Assembly: GCA_032622095.1 (NCBI GenBank)
Contig: CP136065.1
Span: forward strand, 204,240,618 to 204,304,617
DNA from: Siphonodentalium dalli
Taxonomy: Eukaryota; Mollusca; Scaphopoda; Gadilida; Siphonodentaliidae
Length of the DNA stretch: 64,000 bases
Reading direction: 5' to 3'
This document shows positions 19,664 to 29,378 of this stretch, one piece after another. The translations under genes were made by a program, and so were the position numbers. The notes beneath the pieces were generated by a model. The model did not search any database and was not told where the DNA came from. It saw only the letters and a list, made by a program, of their open reading frames with translations. Within the stretch, counting starts at the first letter, position 1. Each line of letters begins with the position of its first letter.

Positions 19664-20458
19664 ATGTTGGACCAACTACAGGAACAACCAAATAAGATAC
19701 CGTGAACAACCAAATAAGATACTGTGTCCAAGTCGTGATGATATGATATCTAGTTGGGATGAACTGAAATTTGACACTCGAACAGCATTAAAATGTAATT
19801 TTAAATGCCTTGGATGGATCTGAGCACATCCTAGTGTCTGATAAACTTTATTCTCTAGTTGGCAAAGAGGTCAAATCATTCAGATCTTCTAAAATCTGAA
19901 ACACCAGCAGATTAGAAGAGTCTACTAAAAACAATCACTTAACCTGAAGGTGTCAAAATCAATTCATCAGTAACTCAAAAGATTTGTCCAAATGAGCCAC
20001 CGCCTGACGAGGGACTTATCGACAGTGAAGGGCCGGAGATCGTATCGACACCAGAGGAGGAATCCATCTCGGATGATGAAGATGCGTCACCCATACATGT
20101 AAGTTCTCAGGATTCTGAAGAAATCACAGTGACATATCAAACTGAAGGCAATGCACCTATGGATTCTGTATCATTTGATATTCCAAGTACTGATGGGTTA
20201 CAACAGCTACCTTTGTCTGAAAACAGTACTAATGAAAGCTTTCAAGGGGACATTCTATTTCTGAATGATTTGGGTAGCATGTTAGCGAAATCATATACTT
20301 CTCGCTTGTTTCTTCCTTACATGTGCCAATTGAGGGACACGTATACCAGGGCCGGGAAGACCATCAAGAAGAGACTAGTACCGGTAGTGAGTAAGACACA
20401 GAGCAAAATGGTAACCACCCCATTACTAGTACTAGAGTCAGTGGTTCTACTGGTATGA
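19664..20458 (+). pseudogene. DDE transposase tail and acidic linker (unit 2)
   Basis: Homologous to 2476-3134 plus 6408 onward. It begins abruptly at the ATGTTGGACC word, so the catalytic DDE part seen in unit 1 is absent. A 22-bp segment around CAACCAAATAAGATAC is duplicated. The first 450 bp are broken by stops; 20129-20458 is open and encodes FNDLG-like and LFLPYM blocks without the LTR insertion. This copy proves the original sequence of the LTR target site. Confidence 0.65.
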
Positions 20459-20604
20459 TGGATGTTATCATGTTGAAGATACTACTAGTACTGTCCCTGT
20501 TATTACTAGTAGTACGAGTGATTCTACTATTATGGATATTGCAGATAATACTAGTAAATGTACTGGTAGTACCATTCTAGAAACCTCTTGATGTTCCACC
20601 GCAG

Positions 20605-20850
20605 GTTGGGACATATGTGAGGGTGCGTGTTGGTGGCACAAATAAGTTTTTGCCAGCATGCATCCTTGACAATGATCCAGATAACTTCACAGTTAGGTTA
20701 TTCGAGCCCTCTCCTGTGTGCACTGGTTTGTACAAACCATGTAGTGATGTATTTAGAATCCAAATGAGTGATGTTGATATGGATCTCCCAGAACCTTCAA
20801 TTATACCTGCTGGTTCAAGAAGTGTTCTTTATAAATTTGATTGTGTTTAG
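20605..20850 (+). CDS. Conserved C-terminal exon (unit 2)
   Basis: 81 codons after a CCACCGCAG acceptor (ending 20604), starting VGTYVRVRVGGTNKF and ending SVLYKFDCV with TAG at 20848-20850. Nearly the same as unit 1 (6624-6869), with three or four residue differences. Unit 3 has a 2-bp loss. Domain not recognised. Confidence 0.55.
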   Translation, partial: VGTYVRVRVGGTNKFLPACILDNDPDNFTVRLFEPSPVCTGLYKPCSDVFRIQMSDVDMDLPEPSIIPAGSRSVLYKFDCV

Positions 20851-21125
20851 CAGTATATTATTACTATGTAGTTCGGTACCGGTGCTATCCAAATTGCCAA
20901 TATTTGCATTTGACTGATGGTTTGAGTCTTTTGTTCTGTTCTGTTTCATTAAAGCGTTGATTTGAAAATTATATGTATGTTATAACAAATAGAGTCCCTT
21001 GTCATGGAGAAATAATGTTTGTTCTGATCTCAAGAGTACTATTAATTCTAGTAGTATGACTTGAACCACTTATGCACCAACGTCATGCCACTCAACCACA
21101 TCTAACGCTACTACTACTAATACAT
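20851..21125. other. Non-coding spacer (unit 2)
   Basis: AT-rich, shared with units 1 and 3. Contains an ATTAAAG poly(A)-like word near 20948. Confidence 0.4.
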
Positions 21126-21846
21126 GTACCAGACGTTACTCATTCTGAGCTGAAATCTCGAACATCTGCTCCTTTTGATATCTCAGATACCATTGACAAT
21201 GCTACTGACTTTGAAGTGACTGAAGGAGAATTTGATGATGACATTGATGTTCTCATGTCATCCTTAACTAAGGCATCCACACATGCCAATTTGCCAGATT
21301 GATTCAATGTTGAAGAAGAGTTACCCAAAATGAAAATGAAAGGTGCAACAATGCTGCAAGTAGAGGTTACAAAGACCGTGGATAATCTTCTTGAAAACAA
21401 ACATTTAGTGCAGGAATTATTATCTCGACAGTTTGATGTTATATATGACATTCTTACTGCACTTGGTGTGAAAATGGAAGCCCAAGCACCAGTCTCACAG
21501 GATACCCTGCACAAATTCTATGAGGGTTGTCATGATTACAGGAGTGGTCAGCTATATAGATTATACACAATGGAAATGTTTTCAGGATAATTTGCGGCAA
21601 CTGTTTATACGCAAACTCACATCTGCTTCAATCTGTTTTGTGCAGTGAGAACCTTCATCCTTGCAGAAAAGGAGAAAGCTTTTCCACTTTCCTCAACAAA
21701 AATAGTGGAGAGAGAAATTGAGCATGGCAGCGCTGAAGATTCGATTGGTAGGCGGATACTGCGTGGCAACATTGCTCTATAACTGCAACAGAATTGTAAG
21801 GAAAAATTGCTTCTCTACATCTTCAGATGGCCAAGATTAATAAAAA
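21126..21846 (+). pseudogene. Unrecognised conserved ORF (unit 2 copy), two or three stops
   Basis: An acidic lead (VPDVTHSELKS ... EGEFDDDIDVLMSSL) ends in a TGA at 21300 that unit 3 lacks (Leu there). The main frame 21330-21590 repeats the unit 1 protein up to MEMFSG, then has a TAA; the next part to 21846 continues in the same frame with a TAA at 21780. Unit 3 reads through the equivalent of both. Unit 2 is thus more damaged here, although its last exons are intact. Confidence 0.5.
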
Positions 21847-22235
21847 AATGCGAAGTGCAAGGCAACTATATTGGAATCGCTCACTGTTGATTCAACGTCA
21901 CGTTAAATACCGGACCAGGTAGACCCTACTAGACAAGATAATTGATATTTAGCGCTGAACAGTTGTTCCGTGTGTAATTTATCGGTTTTCGTTGGCGAAA
22001 ATGTTAATGAAGTGTTGCCGTCATGTATGGGCTATATTGGTTGTCCACGGCCGGTTTTATTAACCCTTTTTTGTCGATACATTGTATTATGATTTTCGTT
22101 AATACTAAAGTACTGTTACCAAGACTGTTCAAGTCGTCATCAGGGACGGATCCGTGGGCAGGAATTATTGTCCCTAAAAAATTTGGGGGTGCTATTAGAA
22201 TAGCCGGTGTCCATCTGTATGTGCGCCCGTCCTAG

Positions 22236-22384
22236 TGGAAATTTCAACTGCTGCCACAAAGTTAGGAGCATCAGAGTCCAGTATCCCTGCAGCCATCCAA
22301 CAAGGCTACACTGATGGAAAAATAACTATCTGTAACAAGAACTACAAAATGTCCATTCGATGTGAACAAGGCCATACTGTTCCT
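22236..22384 (+). CDS. Exon A of the 3' gene module (unit 2)
   Basis: 149 nt, acceptor CGTCCTAG, donor GTGAGT at 22385. Encodes VEISTAATKLGASESSIP ... SIRCEQGHTVP. Phase 0 at the donor joins exon B at 23364. Same edges as in units 1 and 3. Confidence 0.6.
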
Positions 22385-22493
22385 GTGAGTAAAACATTTA
22401 TCGTACGAATTCTTGTTTCATAGTTTAGCAGAGTGATCATCGCGAGTGAGCACAAACGTCGCATATCTCTTTGTGTTTAATCAGCTTTATTTT

Positions 22494-22968
22494 TTAACAA
22501 TGGATTTCATTTGTGATCTGACAAAAGTAAATGGAAAGTATGTGTCCCTTACATCTGGAGATGACAGTGTCATAGATACAACCATGGACTGGATAGTGAA
22601 ATCGACCAAGATAATCCTTGATGCAAACTGTAAAGTACAGTAACTGTTCTTGAAACTCCAGTGTATTCAATAGTTCATCACAACAGACATAACAATCCAG
22701 ACCCGTCAACATTTCAAGACTCCAGCAACAAGTGTTCGAATTAAACAGACGTGTTCGGGCCTTGAATCAAAAGTTAAATTCACATTCCCTGGCATTCAGC
22801 TCAGATCTAAGTTTCAAAAAGAAGATACGAAAGGGCGCACATCACCAACCCAGTGCTGTCCATTCTCATAATTACAGTCTTTACAAGGATGGACTTCACC
22901 CCAACCCAGTCCTATCTAGATACTGGCTCCGTAAAGTATCAGAGTTAATTGAAGCTGATTGTTGGTGA
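22494..22968 (+). pseudogene. SGNH-hydrolase-like module inside the unit 2 intron
   Basis: An ATG at 22501 opens DFICDLTKVNGKYVSLTS for about 47 codons to a TAA near 22640. After shifts the reading continues as VLETPVYSIVHHNRH, FELNRRVRALNQKLNSHSLA, and SLYKDGLHPNPVLSRYWLRK, ending with TGA at 22966-22968. D-G-L-H-P matches the block V catalytic D-x-x-H of SGNH hydrolases in transposon-borne proteins. Two frameshifts disable it. It sits in a 610-bp block (about 22490-23105) found only in this unit between exons A and B. Confidence 0.6.
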
Positions 22969-23363
22969 GAGCCTAAGAGTTCTAATGACGATGACCACTC
23001 CAGAAATTCAACATCTGACATTGTTATTGATTAATATTAATTAAAAAAATCTAAATCGAAAACTGTTCCATTTTTTATTTTAAATGTGTCAATAAATTAC
23101 ATTCATGAATTGTGTCAAAAGTGGTGGACATGGTAAACCCGCCTCAAATTCAGTCAATTTGTTAAATTCATTATTATACATTAAACACTTATAGAGGAAA
23201 TCCGTATTTTGGTGTTTACGTGAAGATGGTTATAGAAAAGTATACTGGCGAATTAGACTCATTGTTATTGTTCTCTGTGGATAACAAATGTGTTGCCGAC
23301 CATATTTAAACTTTATTGATTTATATTCCAGTAAGTATCTAGAAAGTGTGCGTATATTTTCAG

Positions 23364-23546
23364 ATTGACCCAATCTTACTGGAATATAGGGTGTTTCAAC
23401 TACCAGGAGAAAAAATCGAAATCCTCCATTTTACGCAACACTCTACGTTGAATAGAATCCTAGATACCGGGATATTACGAATGGTCAGACAATGCGTTCA
23501 TGAATATGATTTGGTGCCTACGGAAACAGACGAGTTATACAGAAAG
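23364..23546 (+). CDS. Exon B of the 3' gene module (unit 2), intact
   Basis: 183 nt (61 codons, phase 0 at both ends), from a TATTTTCAG acceptor to the consensus donor AAG/GTAAGT. Encodes IDPILLEYRVFQLPGEKIEI, then LHFTQHSTLNRILDTGILRM and a C-terminal TETDELYRK. It has the empty target CTACCAG of the CAGGGG element, and no frameshift, unlike units 1 and 3. No recognised domain. Confidence 0.65.
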
Positions 23547-24000
23547 GTAAGTTTAACTGTTATTGTCAACTATAGTTACTTATTTTACTAATATCTAATT
23601 TGATCAGAATCAAACACATTGCTGACTAAAATTGTCGTGTTTGAAATTGTCGTGATTTCTTCAAAACCAAATCAAACAGGCTTTATGGAGATCGTCAGAG
23701 CGTAGTCGTATATTGGTGACTCCCATAAAAATAGAAATATACATGCAAGTTCCCATCGGATGGGTGACCATATACACGAACAGATGTAAATGGGAGTCTT
23801 TCAATCCACGCACAAGGCAAGGATCACTTTTATTAATAGTGTAAACAATATTGTAGCCTCGAACACATACAAACAACATTGACATATATATAATGCTATA
23901 AATACCCGTTCAAAAATAGGGATAACAAGGCCAGTAGGATAACTTTAACCATATCTTTACTGAGGTTAGTTATTTACATGTAACTCTTTTTTCCTTTCAG
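23547..24000 (+). other. Intron B (unit 2)
   Basis: 454 bp, GTAAGT to CTTTTTTCCTTTCAG. Typical animal intron signals. Confidence 0.65.
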
Positions 24001-24032
24001 GGCAGTTACGAAAAAGTAAGCATGACACAGTA
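24001..24032 (+). CDS. Final exon (unit 2)
   Basis: Encodes GSYEKVSMTQ, then meets the hAT-like insertion after CACAGTA, which replaces the original TAG stop. Confidence 0.6.
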
Positions 24033-24354
24033 CAGCCTTCAAAATAAACCACGGCAATCAGCATTGCCGTGGCAATCGCCGTAGGCTTCAATAATCGCCA
24101 CGGCAATTGACTGCCGTAGGCCACGGACTGCCGTAACAGTTGAAAACATGTTCACATTCGGCGGATCGGGCACTGCGGTCAGTCAAAAAACATAACACGC
24201 ACGCAAAAACTCCGGTATCACTAACATATGCGGCATCGGAAGGGTCAGGTTAACTTCCGCCTGGATCCACGTGGCGTGACGTAATTCACAACCACGTGTA
24301 TTTACCTTGAAAGTGATAAAATTGCGCGACTGCGACACACACAATGGCCCGATA

Positions 24355-24885
24355 ATGGGTGTAAAAAAAGAAACGGTGGAGAGATGGGGGCTGGACACTA
24401 TAGGATTTGATTTGACAGATGATCAATCTTATATCAAACTTATATATTGCAATTTATGTCGCGAGGTGTATGGTTTTGATGGAAGTAAAGTTTGTGGAAA
24501 TGTTGGAAATAAAACGGGAAACGTAGCTGCAAAGGCGGAACAGTGGGTGGTTGGGACAGAGGTCGTTAAAAAGTGTAATGCAGTTTCCCATGTGTCGCAA
24601 TCGTTAATCCATAAAAATGCTATACTTAGCCGATGGTCGAAGCAGGCAGCTTCGGCAGGAGAGAGTAATGGCACAAAATCAAATGTTAAACTCACCGGCG
24701 GCGGCCAGCTGACAATTGGCGAGTCGGTCCAAAAAATTTACAAGTTTCAAAGGGACCAACTCGTCAGGAAGTTTCAACTTGCACATTTCATAGCTTATAA
24801 CAACAAGTCATTCATGCCGTGGGGATGCCGTGGGCAGCCCTCGCATTTGGCTACGGCAATCGGCAATGCCGAAGCGATTTGCTGA
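24355..24885 (+). CDS. hAT transposase N-terminal fragment, best preserved copy
   Basis: 177 codons from ATG at 24355 to TGA at 24883-24885. MGVKKETVERWGLDTIGFDL, then a C-x2-C (YCNLCREVYG), WVVGTEVVKKCNA and HVSQSLIHKNAI form a probable TTF/BED-type zinc finger. KFQRDQLVRKFQLAHF follows, equivalent to the start of the hAT catalytic region at 28081. The last 17 codons come from the nested element's end. Without the catalytic DDE and dimerisation parts it cannot transpose, but a lone DNA-binding domain could act as a repressor (inference). Confidence 0.65.
   Translation: MGVKKETVERWGLDTIGFDLTDDQSYIKLIYCNLCREVYGFDGSKVCGNVGNKTGNVAAKAEQWVVGTEVVKKCNAVSHVSQSLIHKNAILSRWSKQAASAGESNGTKSNVKLTGGGQLTIGESVQKIYKFQRDQLVRKFQLAHFIAYNNKSFMPWGCRGQPSHLATAIGNAEAIC
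24829..24834. repeat. Target duplication CGTGGG of the nested hAT (left)
   Basis: Matches CGTGGG at 31112-31117. Joining the flanks gives ATGCCGTGGGGGTC, as in unit 1 apart from one base (ATGCCATGGGGGTC, 18002). Confidence 0.75.
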
Positions 24886-26097
24886 AGTAAACGGCTCCGA
24901 CTACGGCAGTACACTGCCGTAGCGGATTGCGGACCCAGCACTGACATGTATGGCGTTCAGCTAGTTGAATATTCCATCAAAAGTTGAAAGTGAATAGACT
25001 CAAAACAATGAAAAGTCAAACTACAAAAACGAGAGTTAAATTTATCTTACCCATGGTCAAATTCGTGCATGACAAAAGAAATAACTCGATTAAAACAGTT
25101 ATGTAGCTGATGACCACCGACTACCGGGAACTCGAAGGTAAGTGACAAATTCACCATGAAATTGAATCCAAGTTATGTTAGCAGCCCTGCGTCAATTCAA
25201 CAATCCCGGATAATCGACAATGTCGGCTTCTTTGAAGGTGCACCGCGCTTTACAAGAAAGTTGGTACACTCCGTACAGCTCAGTAAATAGTATTTTAGTC
25301 ACGGTGTAGCATTGCAGCCAGTCTGGACACACGCGTTAACATTGTAGCAAAAACGCTGTACCCACGTGCGATCTGATCACAATGTGTCAAAGACCAATGA
25401 GTGATGTGGGTTTACCGTTACGCGTGAGTGACTGTCGCATCCTTGACATATATACACACGGGCACGTGGTTATACAAATACAACAGAGTTTAATTGATGG
25501 AAATAGGTCAGCCAGCTGCTGATCAGTGATGTGACAATCTATTGAAGTCAGTAAACTCCGTTAAAGTATGTTTGGTTCAAACATATTTATTGTAACTCAA
25601 TTTACAAGGGATTTTGGGGACAATTTATAACAACTTAAGGGATTGGGGACAAGTTATAACAACTTAAGGTGGCCCCTCTCCCAACAATATTTACATAAAT
25701 GTTTAAACAAGATGAATAACAGATATAATGTACATGTGATAATAAGAATGTTGATGATGATGATATCTGGTGATTGATGTTATACCGGCCCTGAGATCCT
25801 CTCCTATATATATCATGCCATGCCGTAAATTGTTAGATGGTTTCTGATATATATGTTTGTACAATGTAAAAGAGTAGTTGGTTGGTTAAAGTCTGATAAC
25901 ATTGGTGCACGTTTGAAACATGCAAATTTAGAGCATTTATTTAACAAACTGTCGGAAGTATACGGGAAGGCAATTTACGTGCCGGAAAGTATACTTAGTA
26001 TAGCCAATTATAGTTTGACGTCACCAGCTGACGTCATTGTGAAAAATTGACGGTGACCTTGCATCACTAGATAAATAAAGCGATTTTGAAAAATACG
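24886..26097 (+). other. 5' region of the hAT element
   Basis: No gene. Inverted subterminal repeats at 24848-24925, a short tandem duplication around GGGGACAA at 25610-25670, and a GAT-rich stretch at 25748-25765. Confidence 0.5.
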
Positions 26098-26442
26098 ATG
26101 GGCGTTAAAAAACAGACAGTTGATGGTTGGGGTGTGGGGTGCATTAGCTATGATTTGGCCAGTGACGGAGAAACTGTAGAGCGGGTGTTCTGTGTGGTTT
26201 GTCGGGAAGTATACGGGGAAACATCGGGAACAAGTGGTTTATTGAAATTCCAACACCGTGGTAAAGTAAAGGATGTCAAAGTCGACAAATGGGTATCTGG
26301 AACCACAGTTATCAAAAAGTGCAATGCAATTGACCATGTATCAAAATCGAATATCCACCGGATAGCTATAATGAAAACGAGAGGCCGATCACGATCGGCA
26401 GATGTTAACCCATCCCTTGGCGATGATTTTGAACCGATTTAA
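26098..26442 (+). CDS. hAT transposase, N-terminal segment
   Basis: ATG at 26098 in the same sequence context as the fragment at 24355. Encodes MGVKKQTVDGWGVGCISYDL, C-x2-C in CVVCREVYG, KWVSGTTVIKKCNA and HVSKSNIHRIAI: a zinc finger of the TTF/BED kind that binds transposon ends. The residues MGVKK are shared with the 24.3 kb fragment. A TAA at 26440-26442 ends the frame before the catalytic part, which resumes at 27955 after a repeat-filled interruption or intron. No donor was chosen with confidence. Confidence 0.7.
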   Translation: MGVKKQTVDGWGVGCISYDLASDGETVERVFCVVCREVYGETSGTSGLLKFQHRGKVKDVKVDKWVSGTTVIKKCNAIDHVSKSNIHRIAIMKTRGRSRSADVNPSLGDDFEPI

Positions 26443-27819
26443 ACAAATTTGGTGTGGTGATTCGGGGTACCATTGGCAGAGTTATAATGATGTTAGTTTT
26501 TCAAATTTTTTTGGACACATTGGGAACCATTTTATCAACTTGTATCATAATCATCAATATCTAAATGAAAACAAATGAAAGAGTCAATGACATTTTTTTT
26601 ATTATTATTATAAAAGTAAAAAAAAATAATAATTCTTTCAAAAAAGGGTCATAACTCCTTTAAAATAAATCGGATCAAACCCATATTCAACTCACTCAGT
26701 ATTTTGGGGTGTGAAACTCACATACCAAATTTGGTTCCAATCAGATAAAAAATGTTTGAGTTATGGCAATGTGTTAATTCTGAGTGGAAAAAGGGCCATA
26801 ACTCTGTAACAAAATCTCGGATCAAATCCAAATTCAAACTCGATATGTATTTTGGGCTGAGAAACCCATATACAAAATTTGGTTCCGATCGGATAGAAAA
26901 TGTTTGAGTTATCGCATTATGTACTCACATACCAAATTTACATACATCTCAATTCTATTAAGTATCAGGAATGTTGAGAAGGGTTCATTTTAACTACAAA
27001 AGTCCATACTGTACAATCGAATGGGATATAATAGGAGAATGACTACATGAAAAATATACAAAAGCATAAAATTGATGACCAGGGTTAACAATTTTAACTC
27101 TATAAAATTAGGGGACTGTATGTCACTTGAACAATGCATTAATAGGCAGCCTAAATCTGACAAAGAGCTGCCTGGGAGTCCTGAGCCAACAGGGTCCACA
27201 CTCTATGGAAATGCAATAAACAGATGTCTAGCAGCAGTGAGTATCAGATTTCATTATCAATAATAGAGTTTAACTCTAGTCTCTTTCTCACAGATACCAC
27301 AGTTAATTATAAGCTGCTTCTGGTTATATGTTGCAAGCAAATATCAAATCTGTTCAATTCTAAGTTAAAACGGGGCCATAACTCTGGTATAAAAAACAGG
27401 ATCTGACCCATATTCAAACTCGATCTGTATTTTAAGTTGACAAACTCACATACCAAATATGGTTCCTATCAGATGAAAACTAGTAGATTTATTGAAGCAT
27501 GCATTAATTCTATGTCAAAGGGCCATAACTCCATTAAAAATAATCTGATCAAACCCATATTTGAACTCGAACTGTATGTTAGGTGGAGAAACTGACATAC
27601 CAAATTTGGTTCTGATCAGTTCTGATCAGATCATTTTTTTTTAGTTATCATAGAATTCGTGAATTCTAAGTCGAAAAAGGGCCATAACTCCGTAAATAAA
27701 ATTCCGATCAAATCCATATTCGAACTCGATCTGTATTTTGGGCCAAGAAACTTACATACTAAATTTGGTTCCGATCAGATAGATAATATTTCAGTTATCG
27801 CACCATGCGTAAAGTGTCT

Positions 27820-27869
<50 letters not shown>

Positions 27870-27954
27870 GGACGGACGGACGGACGGACTAACGACGAGT
27901 GGTCAATCCGGGCAACGACACTATGTTTACCATACTATGGTATGGGTAAACATA
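26443..27954. repeat. Block of GGCCATAACTC-type repeats in the hAT gene
   Basis: Five diverged copies of a roughly 150-170 bp repeat, each opening with a word like AAAGGGCCATAACTC (near 26640, 26790, 27365, 27517 and 27665) and including ACATACCAAATTTGGTTC. Unrelated sequence lies at 26960-27290. Ends in the GACA/GACG microsatellite. Such blocks are frequent in bivalve genomes from my general knowledge. This one separates the zinc finger from the catalytic region. Confidence 0.65.
27821..27890. repeat. Microsatellite (GACA)n then (GACG)n
   Basis: About 12 GACA units followed by 5-6 GACG units. It stays open in one coding frame by chance (DRQT repeats). Confidence 0.9.
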
Positions 27955-29373
27955 AAAAGGTCTGACACACACAGCATCAACTCGACTGATATTGAAAACA
28001 TTCAGAGAACAACTTCCAGTACTACCAGTACCACTACCTTGAGTTCACCATTTTCGTGTACAAGTCAATTAACTCTTAAGGAATCCATGAAGAAACTATC
28101 AGAATATCAAAGGAAACAATTAGTAATGAAATTTCAAATAGCCCACTACATTGGCCAAAACAATAAATCTTTTAAGGACTATGAGAACATTGCTAAATTT
28201 GAACGAGATATCCACAATGTAGACCTGGGTAAAGCATATTTGAGGGGCAGTGCATGCAGGGAAATGGTAGCCGATCTTGCCGACACCATAAAATTCAATA
28301 CGATTACAAAGCCCCTGAATGATGGCGTCTCTAAATATTTCACCGTCGTCTATGATGGATCTAGCAGTGCTAAAACAAGCGACGAGAAGGAGTTATACGT
28401 CATCAAGATGTGTCAAAATGGAAAGCCAATATTCCATGTAATGTCCCTGGAAGAGCCGGATGATGCTGGGGCCGAAGGGCTGAAGCGCGCATTCGAAAAT
28501 AGCATTAAAAAGCAAAAATTTGAATTTGACATCTGTAATCACTTGGTTGGAGTGGGGAGTGACGGCACGAATGCAAATCATAAACTCTATCGGTTGATAC
28601 GTGAAGATATAGGCGAACATCTGTTGATGGGATGGTGTGTGAATCACCGAAGTGAATTGGGTTTGCACGACAGCGTCAAATCTTCTGACCTAAATAGCCA
28701 GTGCGATGAAGACCTCGCCAACGCTCACAAAACGTTCAAGCGAGCACCGTTACGGTGGCGCTTAATGAACCGCCAAGCAAACTTCATGGAAGCAAATTTG
28801 TATAAATATAAGAGGCCATCGGGTACACGTTGGGTAGCACACCAGGTACAAGCTTCAGACAATTATATACGAAACCTTCCAATATTCATCGGTTTCTGCA
28901 ATCATCAGATAGCTTCTCCATATAACAATACCATGAAGGAATTTGTCCCAAGGTTAACAGGATATCTAAAAGATTCCATGAAGCTTGAGCGTTTAATCTA
29001 CATATGTGCACGAAGGGATATCCTCGCTCACGTGACACCCTTCTCTCTATGTTTGGAGAAGCAATCTTTGCTTATGACAGAAGCAATATCCACGATTAAA
29101 TCCGCAATATCCACTCTGGAAACACTTCATTCCACAATCGAAGAAAAGGGCTCAGCCGTGTTCTATAGTAGTGCACATTTCCCTACAATGTCAAAGCTAT
29201 GTTGGCCATTCATCGAAGAAGACAAAGGAAATAAATATGCACCAAGATCAACCCGAAGTGACAACCCGAACGCTGAGCTGGAAGACAAATCTGTAACATT
29301 CCATGGATACTCGATGTCCACAAAACTCGACAAGGCTCTCGAACTGTCTGTACCGAAATATCAGCAGTCGTGA
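27955..29373 (+). CDS. hAT transposase, catalytic segment
   Basis: About 470 codons resembling hAT transposases related to ZNF862-like domesticated genes. From the start: KLSEYQRKQLVMKFQIAHYI, FERDIHNVDLGKAYLRG, then FTVVYDGSSSAKTSDEKELY, which holds the first catalytic Asp region; VGVGSDGTNANHKLYRLI, the second Asp region; GWCVNHRSELGLHDSV, with the conserved CxxH-like helix; and RWVAHQVQA, the R-W signature after the insertion domain. The frame ends with a TGA at 29371-29373, about 10 codons after a single-base shift near 29350. The open frame extends upstream to 27805 only through repeat sequence. Confidence 0.8.
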   Translation, partial: KRSDTHSINSTDIENIQRTTSSTTSTTTLSSPFSCTSQLTLKESMKKLSEYQRKQLVMKFQIAHYIGQNNKSFKDYENIAKFERDIHNVDLGKAYLRGSACREMVADLADTIKFNTITKPLNDGVSKYFTVVYDGSSSAKTSDEKELYVIKMCQNGKPIFHVMSLEEPDDAGAEGLKRAFENSIKKQKFEFDICNHLVGVGSDGTNANHKLYRLIREDIGEHLLMGWCVNHRSELGLHDSVKSSDLNSQCDEDLANAHKTFKRAPLRWRLMNRQANFMEANLYKYKRPSGTRWVAHQVQASDNYIRNLPIFIGFCNHQIASPYNNTMKEFVPRLTGYLKDSMKLERLIYICARRDILAHVTPFSLCLEKQSLLMTEAISTIKSAISTLETLHSTIEEKGSAVFYSSAHFPTMSKLCWPFIEEDKGNKYAPRSTRSDNPNAELEDKSVTFHGYSMSTKLDKALELSVPKYQQS

Positions 29374-29378
29374 AAAAA

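Noticed and set aside
27805-27954. Start of the hAT catalytic frame at the microsatellite
   Set aside because: The first 40-50 codons are GACA/GACG repeat and flanking repeat DNA. Similarity to hAT proteins begins only after about 28060.
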